Positions 1 to 6,045 are shown, counted from the first letter of the stretch. The stretch is 7,016 nucleotides of DNA from an uncultured Planctomycetaceae bacterium (GCA_947307005.1 CAMZHY010000189.1:1-7016), one strand, 5' to 3'. The notes: a model not told the origin generated them from the letters alone. A program made the numbers and translations.

Positions 1-264
1 GACGTCGTCAACGAACTGATGATCAACGCGCGCGACCGTCACCGCGTCGCGGGCGTTCTCGTTACCCACGATATGAAGTCGGCGATTAAAGTCGCGAACC
101 GTCTCGTGATGCTGTACCCGCACTCAATGCTCTCGCCAGACGAACCCCAAATGATTTTCGACGGCGACGCGCAAGCGATATGGAACTGCCGCGACCCGCG
201 CGTTTCTCAGTTTATTCGCGGCGAAGCGGGCGATCGAGTTCGGGCAGTCGACAACTTTTCTTGA
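1..264 (+). CDS. MlaF-like ABC transporter ATP-binding protein, C-terminal fragment (5' end outside window)
   Basis: The frame is open from base 1 to a TGA at 262-264, giving 87 visible residues; the start, Walker A, signature and Walker B motifs lie upstream of the window. The visible part contains the H-loop, VTHDM (His at bases 67-69), followed by KSAIKVANRLVML. This resembles the VTHDMKSAFKVADRI-type segment typical of MlaF/Ttg2A ATPases that energise MCE lipid transporters. The end, DPRVSQFIRG, matches the usual C-terminal 'DP.V.QF..G' of the same group. In the family, the ATPase works with an MlaE permease and an MlaD MCE protein to move phospholipids between the inner and outer membranes. 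The next gene downstream encodes an MCE protein, which supports the assignment. Another ABC importer ATPase cannot be fully excluded from this fragment alone. Confidence 0.8.
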   Translation, partial: DVVNELMINARDRHRVAGVLVTHDMKSAIKVANRLVMLYPHSMLSPDEPQMIFDGDAQAIWNCRDPRVSQFIRGEAGDRVRAVDNFS

Positions 265-290
265 AGAAAAATCCTAAAATTCCTCATAAT
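261..290 (+). promoter_or_regulatory. Candidate sigma70-type promoter overlapping the ATPase stop codon
   Basis: TTGAAG at 261-266 (4 of 6 to TTGACA) and CATAAT at 285-290 (5 of 6 to TATAAT) are separated by 18 bases in an AT-rich stretch. It overlaps the end of the ATPase gene and would give the MCE gene a housekeeping promoter just upstream of the sigma28-type one. This is a motif match only. Confidence 0.35.
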
Positions 291-293
291 CGT

Positions 294-320
294 TAAACTT
301 ATCTTTTTCGGAGTCGATAA
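294..320 (+). promoter_or_regulatory. Candidate sigma28 (FliA/WhiG)-type promoter of the MCE gene
   Basis: TAAACTTA at 294-301, exactly 11 bases, then GTCGATAA at 313-320. The classical sigma28 promoter is TAAAGTTT-N11-GCCGATAA, so the boxes match at 6 of 8 and 7 of 8 positions with perfect spacing. The expected start of transcription is near 327, giving a leader of about 170 bases before the ATG at 500. A nearly identical site lies upstream of the sigma factor gene at 5988-6014. The inference is that the MCE gene belongs to the regulon of that sigma factor. Confidence 0.65.
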
Positions 321-332
321 GAAACAGTAACA

Positions 333-442
333 GCCCCTCCGGGCGCGTTGCGCGGGGATTCGACGGCGGACGTCGTCGATCCGCGTTTCCGCAAGCCGGA
401 GAGGGCGCGCTTCGGTCGATAGTACGAAGCGACGCTTAGCGT
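333..442 (+). promoter_or_regulatory. Potentially structured 5' leader of the MCE gene
   Basis: By hand pairing, 333-342 pairs with 396-406 (10 base pairs, A402 bulged). Inside are small hairpins 343-346/350-353, 356-365/374-382 (one bulge) and 383-385/390-392, which together give a four-way-junction-like fold. Two more hairpins follow: 408-414/425-431 (7 perfect pairs, 10-base loop) and 432-435/439-442. No ATG occurs between the predicted start near 327 and the gene's own ATG. I recognise no known riboswitch or tRNA. The high GC content makes some pairing expected by chance. Confidence 0.3.
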
Positions 443-499
443 TCAAGGACGACGCTCACATTTCGCGGCCGATTCTGACGGTCGCAGGAGGACACGGAA

Positions 500-2659
500 A
501 TGTCGGATCGAAAAAAGGAATTTTTCATCGGAATGATGGTCATCGGCGTCATCGCCGGCGTCTTTTTGATGACGATTCTCTTTGGAGCGGAGCGAGGGTT
601 CTTCATCGGCGGCAAAGGCGGACAGCGCATGACGATCGTTTTCCAGAAGGGCGGCGGGATCAGTCAGAATTCGCTCGTTCTTAAAAACGGCATCAAGATC
701 GGGCGCGTTTATTCCGTCGAGCTTGTTGACGAAGTCGGACGCTCCGAGGTTCACGTCTCCTTCGAACTCGAACCCGGCATTAGAATCTACTCCAACGAGT
801 ACGCGAAGATTAACCGCACGCTCTTAGGCGACGCGTCCATCGAATTCGTCGACGACCCCGATTACGTTGGAGAAGTCTTTGAGATCGGCGCGGGAGACGT
901 TATTCCCGGTCGCAACACAGGGGATCTTATGGGCACGGTCAGCAATATCGAAGGAGATCTTGCGCAGGCGCTGCAGAATATCAACAAGGCGAGCGAAGGC
1001 GTCACGCTCTTCATGCAGAACATCAACACGATCCTTGGCGACGAAGTCGAACTTGAAGAGAAAAAAGAACGCCTTCAGGGCGTCTTCTCAAACCTCACCG
1101 AAACGCTTGAATCGGTCAACAACCTTGCAAACAATTTGAATCTAATCGTCTCCGACGAGGAAATCCTCTCCAATATTCGGACGACGACTGCCGAAGCGCC
1201 GGCGCTCCTTAAACAGATTAACAACCTTACGAACGGCGCTCAGGACTTTATGAACAACGCTCATGAGATTGGCGAGAAAGTCGGCGACGCCTTGGATCGC
1301 GCCAAGCACACTTTCGACCTTGTCGATAAAAACCTCGACAACGTTCAGGTCTTCACAACGTCGCTTGCGGAAGAAGGGCCGCAGATGATGACCGCGCTCA
1401 ACGAAAGTTCCGTCGAGATCAAAACGACGATATCCAGTCTCCACGACACGGCGGGCAACATCTCGCAACTCGCCGCGACGCTCAACGAAAGGCTCAACGA
1501 TCCGGACTCCACGTTTGGCGCGCTCGCCGATCCGGAAACGGCGAAGTCCCTCCGACACATCGTTAAGAACGCGGAAGAAATCAGCAAAAAGCTGTACCCT
1601 ATCCTCGACGACGCCAGGGTCTTCTCCAACAAAATCGCGCACCGTCCAAGCTCGCTCGTTTGGGACAAGACGACCTCCAAAGGCGGTTCCCCCTATGAAA
1701 AGTTCGGGATGCAGTCCCTGTCCCCCGCGGGCGGACTCTCCTCGCCGCTCTACCGTCAGACGCCTTCGGGCGCGAAAATTCGGGAACGAAACTTCTACGA
1801 ACCTTCCGCCGACGTCGACTACATGGAGCCGACGACCCGCGCCGCGTACGAAAAAGCCGTCGCCGAATTGGACGGCGCTCGCGCTCAAAACGCCCTCCTG
1901 TCGCGCGGTCGAGGCGACGGTCTGAATCTGCTTCCAACGGTTTCGACGAAAGGCGAGCGAGGACTCTTCGCCGGTATGTTCGGACGAAGGAATTCGGAAC
2001 GCAAGGAACGCGTTCGCTGGTCGCTCGCGTCCCTCTGGAATTCCCTCCAAGAAGAAGACGCGATGGAAGAATGCGACGTCGTTCCCGTCGAAGCGCGGGC
2101 GCTCCAGCCCTACTCCGCCTCCTTCGTCGGCTACGATCAGTATGACGACGGTCTCGCGAGCGTCGGACAGCCGATCTACGAAGCCGTCGGCGCGGATTAC
2201 GGCGAAATCCAAGATTACGAGCGCTACGACGCGTCGCCGTACGATCCTTCGGAGACAACCGCGTCTCTCCAGTCGTCGGAATGTGGAATCTCCGAATGCG
2301 GCGTTCCACAGCGATCCGAATGCGGCGTCGGGTGCGACGTCGACTGCGCGCCCAATTGCGATCTTGCGCCGGGTCGGCTCGCCTCCTCGATTACAACGGG
2401 CAAAGGTTACGATCCTAACGGAGGTTACTCCGGAGGATACACGCGTCCTAATAATATGAACGAGAGCGTGGGTCAGAAACCGACGCGTCAAACGGCGACG
2501 GGCGAACTTGGTCCTTACAATCCGTCCAATTCCGATTTCGACGAGCCGACCCAAATCGAAGAACTTCCTCCGACGATTAATCGTCCCGCGTCTTCAACGA
2601 TCGGCGGCGATTTCGAAGACGACGGGCTTCCGCTCGAATTCACGCCGCCGAGCATGTAG
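500..2659 (+). CDS. MCE-domain (MlaD-family) lipid-transport substrate-binding protein with long low-complexity C-terminal tail
   Basis: The protein has 719 residues. Its start is set by AGGAGG at 486-491, eight bases before the ATG. Residues 1-7 are charged, and 8-29 form one N-terminal membrane anchor. Residues about 43-117 form the MCE domain, recognisable from the NGIKIGRV segment and the terminal LLGDASIEFV. Residues about 135-385 are a long, probably helical stretch rich in Asn, Glu, Leu and Thr, like the helical tails of other MCE proteins, ending with AHRPSSLVW. Residues about 390-719 are low complexity, rich in Ser, Tyr, Pro, Gly and acidic residues, with six cysteines at 595-620. 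E. coli MlaD is only about 180 residues, so this one is very long. The family sits in the inner membrane facing the periplasm and binds lipid for transfer. The preceding ATPase is its likely partner. Function is inferred from the N-terminal half; the tail's role is unknown. Confidence 0.85.
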   Translation: MSDRKKEFFIGMMVIGVIAGVFLMTILFGAERGFFIGGKGGQRMTIVFQKGGGISQNSLVLKNGIKIGRVYSVELVDEVGRSEVHVSFELEPGIRIYSNEYAKINRTLLGDASIEFVDDPDYVGEVFEIGAGDVIPGRNTGDLMGTVSNIEGDLAQALQNINKASEGVTLFMQNINTILGDEVELEEKKERLQGVFSNLTETLESVNNLANNLNLIVSDEEILSNIRTTTAEAPALLKQINNLTNGAQDFMNNAHEIGEKVGDALDRAKHTFDLVDKNLDNVQVFTTSLAEEGPQMMTALNESSVEIKTTISSLHDTAGNISQLAATLNERLNDPDSTFGALADPETAKSLRHIVKNAEEISKKLYPILDDARVFSNKIAHRPSSLVWDKTTSKGGSPYEKFGMQSLSPAGGLSSPLYRQTPSGAKIRERNFYEPSADVDYMEPTTRAAYEKAVAELDGARAQNALLSRGRGDGLNLLPTVSTKGERGLFAGMFGRRNSERKERVRWSLASLWNSLQEEDAMEECDVVPVEARALQPYSASFVGYDQYDDGLASVGQPIYEAVGADYGEIQDYERYDASPYDPSETTASLQSSECGISECGVPQRSECGVGCDVDCAPNCDLAPGRLASSITTGKGYDPNGGYSGGYTRPNNMNESVGQKPTRQTATGELGPYNPSNSDFDEPTQIEELPPTINRPASSTIGGDFEDDGLPLEFTPPSM

Positions 2660-2690
2660 GCTCAGGCGTTCCCCTGGAAGAATAAGTTAA

Positions 2691-2725
2691 GACGTCCCGC
2701 CGCTCGATCTCTGCGGCGGGACGTC
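2691..2725 (+). terminator. Strong perfect hairpin between MCE gene and trxB, terminator-like but without a T run
   Basis: Arms 2691-2703 and 2713-2725 are a perfect 13-bp inverted repeat (GACGTCCCGCCGC and its complement) around a 9-base loop. It begins 32 bases after the MCE stop codon. The bases that follow (CTCAGATACAAAAC) lack a T tract, so it is not a canonical intrinsic terminator. It could be a weak terminator, an mRNA 3'-end stabiliser or a processing site. Confidence 0.5.
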
Positions 2726-2790
2726 CTCAGATACAAAACACGCATGATTGCCCGTCGGCGCGGCGGACCGCGCAAATTTCGGGTTTCATT

Positions 2791-2796
2791 GGAGAG
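2791..2796 (+). promoter_or_regulatory. Ribosome binding site that fixes the trxB start
   Basis: GGAGAG lies seven bases before the ATG at 2804. The earlier in-frame ATG at 2744 has no purine-rich site in front of it and would add 20 arginine-rich residues unlike the family's N terminus. Confidence 0.7.
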
Positions 2797-2803
2797 AAAT
2801 CGC

Positions 2804-3895
2804 ATGACGTCAAAGACTTCGGAAAAGATCGTCGTTATAGGAAGCGGTCCGGCGGGATGGAGCGCGGCGATTTACGCGGCGCGCGCGGGACTTAAACCGC
2901 TTCTTTTCGAAGGGGCGCTCTCAATGGAGAATCAAGAGGCTGGACGGCTCCCGATGGGGCAACTCACAACGACGGGCTACGTCGAGAACTATCCGGGATT
3001 TCCGCGCGGCAATCTTCGCGGCTACATGCAATCGGCGGTATCGAGCGATCGTCTCCTCGTCGTTCCCGACGAGGTTTTTGAACGAGACGAGATACAGCCC
3101 GGCGTCTACGGGTCCGCGCTCATGGAACTGATGCGCGCGCAGGCGGAGGACTTCGGAACGCGCGTCGTTTCGGAAGACGTCGTCGAAGTCGACTTCGCGA
3201 CGCGTCCCTTCGTTCTGCGCGACTCGAACGGCGACGAGACGGTTGCGGAAACGGTCGTCGTCGCGACGGGCGCGTCCGCGCGCTGGCTCGGACTTCCCTC
3301 GGAGGAACGCTTCAAAAATAACGGCGTGAGCGGCTGCGCGGTCTGCGACGGCGCGCTTCCGCGATTTCAGAATCGTCCAATCGTCGTCGTGGGCGGCGGC
3401 GACTCCGCAGTCGAAGAAGCGTTGTATCTAACGAATTTCGCGTCGAAGGTCATGATTGTCCACCGTCGCGACGAACTTCGCGCTTCGAAAATCCTTGCGG
3501 AGCGCGCGCTACGCGACCCGCAGATCGAGATTCTTTGGAATCGTCGCGTCGAGGAAATTCTCGGCGACGACGAAAACGGCGTGACCGGCGTAAGGCTCGC
3601 GAGCGCGTCGACGCCCGCCGAACCGACGATCGAACGCGAAGCGTCGGGCGTCTTCGTCGCGATTGGTCGTCGTCCCAACGTGGAATTTCTCAACGGCGCG
3701 TTGGAGCTTGACGAAAACGGCTGCATTAAGAGAACGGTTCCTTTCGCGACAAACACGAGCGTCCCCGCCGTTTTTGTCGCGGGCGACGTCGCGGATTCTC
3801 GGTATCGTCAGGGAATAATCGCCGCCGGCTCCGGCGCCTGCGCGGCGCTCGATGCGGAAAGGTTTCTCCTTGAGCAAGCGTCTGATTATTCATGA
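2804..3895 (+). CDS. trxB: Thioredoxin reductase (NADPH), with an inserted segment
   Basis: This is a cytoplasmic flavoenzyme that passes electrons from NADPH through FAD and a redox-active disulfide to thioredoxin. From the chosen start it has 363 residues. It shows the FAD motif GSGPAG (13-18), a GQLTTT segment followed by ENYPGFP (61-67), the redox pair C178-A-V-C181 followed by Asp182, the NADPH motif GGGDSA (197-202), HRRDELRA (220-227) for the NADPH phosphate, and the C-terminal FAD motif AGDV (326-329) with YRQGIIAAGSG. The order FAD-CxxC-NADPH-FAD is that of classical low-molecular-weight TrxB, not of an alkyl hydroperoxide reductase AhpF or a ferredoxin-NADP reductase, since the CxxC and the HRR motif are both present. 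E. coli TrxB has about 320 residues. The excess comes mainly from about 32 residues (around 68-99) placed between GFP and the helix that normally follows directly, plus a smaller one near 40-50. No clear promoter is seen in the short upstream gap. Confidence 0.93.
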   Translation: MTSKTSEKIVVIGSGPAGWSAAIYAARAGLKPLLFEGALSMENQEAGRLPMGQLTTTGYVENYPGFPRGNLRGYMQSAVSSDRLLVVPDEVFERDEIQPGVYGSALMELMRAQAEDFGTRVVSEDVVEVDFATRPFVLRDSNGDETVAETVVVATGASARWLGLPSEERFKNNGVSGCAVCDGALPRFQNRPIVVVGGGDSAVEEALYLTNFASKVMIVHRRDELRASKILAERALRDPQIEILWNRRVEEILGDDENGVTGVRLASASTPAEPTIEREASGVFVAIGRRPNVEFLNGALELDENGCIKRTVPFATNTSVPAVFVAGDVADSRYRQGIIAAGSGACAALDAERFLLEQASDYS

Positions 3896-4118
3896 TCGTC
3901 AGAAAAAAATAACGTAAAAAATAGTTGGCAACCCGGTTTAAATCCCTAGATATTGATTAAAATAGGGACGAGTGTTTCGTCGAATAATGAAAAACGTCAA
4001 GGCGGTCCGGAAGCCCTTTGCGGCAGGAACGCGAACTATCCGAGCGAGTTTGCGTCTAACTCCTTTGACGCTCGGCGAAAAACCGTCGTATTTAATTGCA
4101 GCGCAGTAAAGGTTCCCC
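3896..4118 (+). promoter_or_regulatory. AT-rich gap with weak promoter candidate before the zinc-ribbon gene
   Basis: This 223-bp gap starts AT-rich. TTGGCA at 3925-3930 and TAAAAT at 3958-3963 are the best -35-like and -10-like words, but they are 27 bases apart and do not form one promoter. Farther on, CCGAGCG at 4040-4046 and CGCTCGG at 4069-4075 form a 7-bp inverted repeat, with AGTT/AACT inside it at 4047-4050/4058-4061. No T run follows it. No credible gene is seen here. Confidence 0.25.
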
Positions 4119-4595
4119 ATGAAAAAGTACATTTACGCCTGTCCCAGATGCGGTCGTCAATGGGTTCGGTTAATTCCTCGTTCTAAGATGAAGTGTCCCT
4201 TCTGCTCGGAGGTTTGGCATACGCGCGGCAGGCGTAGCACGCGTTCTCGGTTCTCGTGGACCGCGACGTTCCTGTGGCTCTTCTGGATCGCTCTCATTCT
4301 CGGAATCGCGTTTGGACACCGGCAAATGATCGACTTCGGAACGAAGTTCGTAAAAGATCATCCCTTCATTAAGCCGAAGGTTCAGTCGAATAAGGGCGCG
4401 ACCGTGCCGCCGATTAATCTGAGACCCCCGAAAGAAATAATTAAAGAGCAAGAAATTAGAGAAGCCGAAGAGCGAGAAGAGGCGGAAAAGATTGAAGACG
4501 CGACTCCTGAGACGAACGCGGAAAACGCGCCCAAGCAGGAAAAAGCGTCCGACGACGCTCTCGATCTTGAACTCGACGTTCTTCCTAGCGAATGA
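4119..4595 (+). CDS. Small zinc-ribbon membrane protein with acidic C-terminal tail, function unknown
   Basis: The protein has 158 residues. Its start has a modest AAAGG at 4108-4112, six bases upstream. Residues 8-29 form a zinc ribbon with C8-P-R-C11 and C26-P-F-C29. An Arg-rich stretch (36-44) follows, then one membrane helix at about 47-66 (FLWLFWIALILGIAFG). The positive-inside rule suggests that the zinc ribbon is cytoplasmic and the tail is outside. From about 105 the tail is dominated by Glu, Lys and Ala and is very acidic, likely helical or disordered, ending LELDVLPSE. I do not recognise a family. Zinc-ribbon plus single-TM proteins occur in many bacteria as uncharacterised membrane proteins. 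A terminator follows 31 bases after the stop, so the gene probably ends its transcript. Its relation to trxB (223 bp upstream) is unclear. Confidence 0.8.
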   Translation: MKKYIYACPRCGRQWVRLIPRSKMKCPFCSEVWHTRGRRSTRSRFSWTATFLWLFWIALILGIAFGHRQMIDFGTKFVKDHPFIKPKVQSNKGATVPPINLRPPKEIIKEQEIREAEEREEAEKIEDATPETNAENAPKQEKASDDALDLELDVLPSE

Positions 4596-4626
4596 CGTTG
4601 ACTCCTCTCGTTTGAACTTTCCCGTC

Positions 4627-4656
4627 AAAGAAGCGCGTCTCCGACGCGCTTCTTTT
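4627..4656 (+). terminator. Intrinsic terminator after the zinc-ribbon gene
   Basis: Perfect 13-bp arms at 4627-4639 (AAAGAAGCGCGTC) and 4643-4655 (GACGCGCTTCTTT) surround a 3-base loop, and the 3' arm ends in a TCTTTT run. Its placement 31 bases after the stop codon at 4595 fits a rho-independent terminator. Confidence 0.85.
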
Positions 4657-4672
4657 CGTTGACGTCGACGTC

Positions 4673-4820
4673 TTTAAACAATCGTTATAACCATTTTTTT
4701 CGACGTCTTTTATCTTTCCGATTTTTCTAATTAAACAAAATATGTTTCCTTCTATTGAATTTTCAAGATTTATGAGTATACCTTATTATGTAAAATAGAA
4801 TGTTTAGATAAAATACGGTT
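4673..4820 (+). promoter_or_regulatory. AT-rich promoter-like region upstream of the exported-protein gene
   Basis: This stretch is markedly richer in A and T than its surroundings. TTGAAT at 4755-4760 (4 of 6) is followed after 16 bases by TATACC at 4777-4782 (4 of 6); TATTAT at 4784-4789 and TAAAAT at 4791-4796 and 4809-4814 are further -10-like words. A sigma70-type promoter is likely somewhere here, but the exact boxes are uncertain. No sigma28-type site with 11-base spacing was found in this gap. Confidence 0.4.
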
Positions 4821-4877
4821 TGTTTTGTATCAAACGACGGGCTGAAAGAAACAGAAACGACTCTGAGAGGAAAGCGA

Positions 4878-5816
4878 ATGGAAAGGTTCGAAGTCAATCG
4901 CAAGACAAACGAACGTTCGAGAATCGGCGCTCGCCGTCGCTTAGCGACTATCGTCGTTGGAATTTCCACAACGACGCTATGCGCCGCCTCGGCGCTTGGC
5001 GTAGGAAACGATATGTCCGGGTCGTGCCTCAACGACGTTGGTCGCGGCGCGGCCCTCTGGGGAACTTCGAGCGAGGTTACGACCTATTCCGAGCCGTACC
5101 TCCCCTATAAGACGCCGGAAATCTACCGCATCCCCGTAACCTCGGAACAAGCGTCGCAACCTCCGGAGACCGCCGACGATTACCAGGGAACGGTCGGAAA
5201 CGCCATGGAGCGCCTCACGGAGTCGGGCACGATCTTCGGGACGGATGGAAAGCTTTATGAATACACGTATACGCGAGGGGTCGAACCTAGGCGGATCGTC
5301 GAAACGCGTCGAGTTCAGAACAGTCTCGGCGTTTGGAAAGAAGAGCAGGTCGAGCATATCGAATGGCGTCCCGTTCTCATTCGCGTCCTGCGCCCGGCGG
5401 GAACAAACGCAAAGCTAGAAGCTCAAGCGGCCGCGCTCAGAGACGCCGCTAGGAACGCAATTGCAACTCCGGCGCCTTGCGATCAAGTCGGCGCGGCGGA
5501 ACCTAAAACCTTCGCCGATCAGTCTGGATCAAACGCGTCGACTCAAACCGCGCCTCAGGCGCGATCGGAAACGCACGCGCCTCCCGTCGAAGGAACGTCG
5601 CCCGTCGTCGCTCAGCGTCGAGAAGACGCAAGCGTCCGTATTTCGACCCCCTCCTCCGTCGTTGGGCCTAACCGATCGAATCCCATCCTCACGCTTCCCG
5701 AAGAAGCTCGCCGCAACGCGAAGAAAGCGGCTGAGGAAAAGAAAACGACAACCTCTAAACCTTCCGCGAAAACCCAAAACGCGGGCTTGCGACAGAATCA
5801 AACAGTTCGAAAATAA
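4878..5816 (+). CDS. Exported protein of unknown function, low-complexity C-terminal half
   Basis: The protein has 312 residues. Its start is preceded by AGAGGA at 4866-4871, six bases upstream. The N terminus carries a long basic region (to R21), then a hydrophobic stretch, LATIVVGISTTTLCAASALG (22-41), with a plausible signal peptidase I site after ASA or ALG. The Cys at 35 does not sit in a good lipobox, so a lipoprotein is less likely. Residues about 113-175 form the only compact-looking part: GTDGKLYEYTYTRG, then a basic ETRRVQ segment and EHIEWRPVLIRVLRP, suggesting a small beta-rich domain. From about 176 it is Ala, Pro, Ser and Thr rich and ends in a Lys-rich tail (NAKKAAEEKK, later TVRK). 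I do not recognise the family. It lies alone between two terminators, so it is probably monocistronic. Confidence 0.75.
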   Translation: MERFEVNRKTNERSRIGARRRLATIVVGISTTTLCAASALGVGNDMSGSCLNDVGRGAALWGTSSEVTTYSEPYLPYKTPEIYRIPVTSEQASQPPETADDYQGTVGNAMERLTESGTIFGTDGKLYEYTYTRGVEPRRIVETRRVQNSLGVWKEEQVEHIEWRPVLIRVLRPAGTNAKLEAQAAALRDAARNAIATPAPCDQVGAAEPKTFADQSGSNASTQTAPQARSETHAPPVEGTSPVVAQRREDASVRISTPSSVVGPNRSNPILTLPEEARRNAKKAAEEKKTTTSKPSAKTQNAGLRQNQTVRK

Positions 5817-5842
5817 CGTTTCACCGTCCTTGTGAGATTTCA

Positions 5843-5880
5843 CGCCGATTTTCCTCGTTTTTGAGAAAATCGGCGCTTTT
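5843..5880 (+). terminator. Intrinsic terminator after the exported-protein gene
   Basis: Arms CGCCGATTTTC (5843-5853) and GAAAATCGGCG (5865-5875) form a perfect 11-bp stem with an 11-base loop, followed by CTTTTATTTT. It begins 27 bases after the stop codon. Confidence 0.8.
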
Positions 5881-5987
5881 ATTTTAAAGCTCGCGAAAAG
5901 ATTGACGAAGTTTTCTCACCAATTTCGTCCATGCGGCGTTTCTTCGGAAAAACTAGAGCTTTCTTTCGATTTTTTTCGGCGAGACCC

Positions 5988-6014
5988 TAAACTTTCAAAC
6001 GTCTGGGACGATAA
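5988..6014 (+). promoter_or_regulatory. Candidate sigma28 (FliA/WhiG)-type promoter of the sigma factor gene
   Basis: TAAACTTT at 5988-5995, exactly 11 bases, then GACGATAA at 6007-6014. Each box matches the sigma28 consensus (TAAAGTTT-N11-GCCGATAA) at 7 of 8 positions. The downstream gene encodes a FliA/WhiG-family sigma factor, so the simplest reading is positive autoregulation. Predicted transcription start is near 6020, giving a leader of about 140 bases. Confidence 0.75.
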
Positions 6015-6019
6015 CAAGA

Positions 6020-6045
6020 GTAACGACCTTTGAAACGGTTGTTAC
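6020..6045 (+). promoter_or_regulatory. Hairpin or inverted repeat at the predicted 5' end of the sigma factor transcript
   Basis: GTAACGACC (6020-6028) and GGTTGTTAC (6037-6045) are inverted with one difference, which is a G-U pair in RNA, and an 8-base loop. It begins 6 bases after the -10 box, so it would form the very 5' end of the mRNA, where such hairpins often protect against decay. As DNA it could be a protein-binding site. Confidence 0.4.

Noticed and set aside
333..406. A tRNA-like 74-base fold
   Set aside because: The closing stem is 10 bp with a bulge, and there is no T-loop consensus or recognisable anticodon arm on either strand.
1322..1329. GTCGATAA inside the MCE coding region as a third sigma28-type promoter
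   Set aside because: The -35 position 11 bases upstream reads CAAGCACA, with no resemblance to TAAAGTTT, and it is inside the gene.
1142..2554. A 470-codon open frame on the minus strand, and a 236-codon one at 1599-2309
   Set aside because: They lie antisense inside the MCE gene, their products are Arg-rich and low complexity with no motif, and the plus frame has a clear start signal and domain. They follow from the codon bias.
2744..2803. Upstream in-frame ATG for trxB at 2744
   Set aside because: It has no ribosome binding site and adds an Arg-rich stretch; the ATG at 2804 has GGAGAG at good distance and places the FAD motif at the usual position.
3958..3987. TAAAATAG followed by GTCGAATAA as a sigma28-type promoter before the zinc-ribbon gene
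   Set aside because: The spacing is 13 rather than 11, and the -10 box has an inserted A; the match is too weak.
5902..5907. TTGACG as a -35 box for a housekeeping promoter of the sigma gene
   Set aside because: No -10-like hexamer lies 15 to 19 bases downstream.
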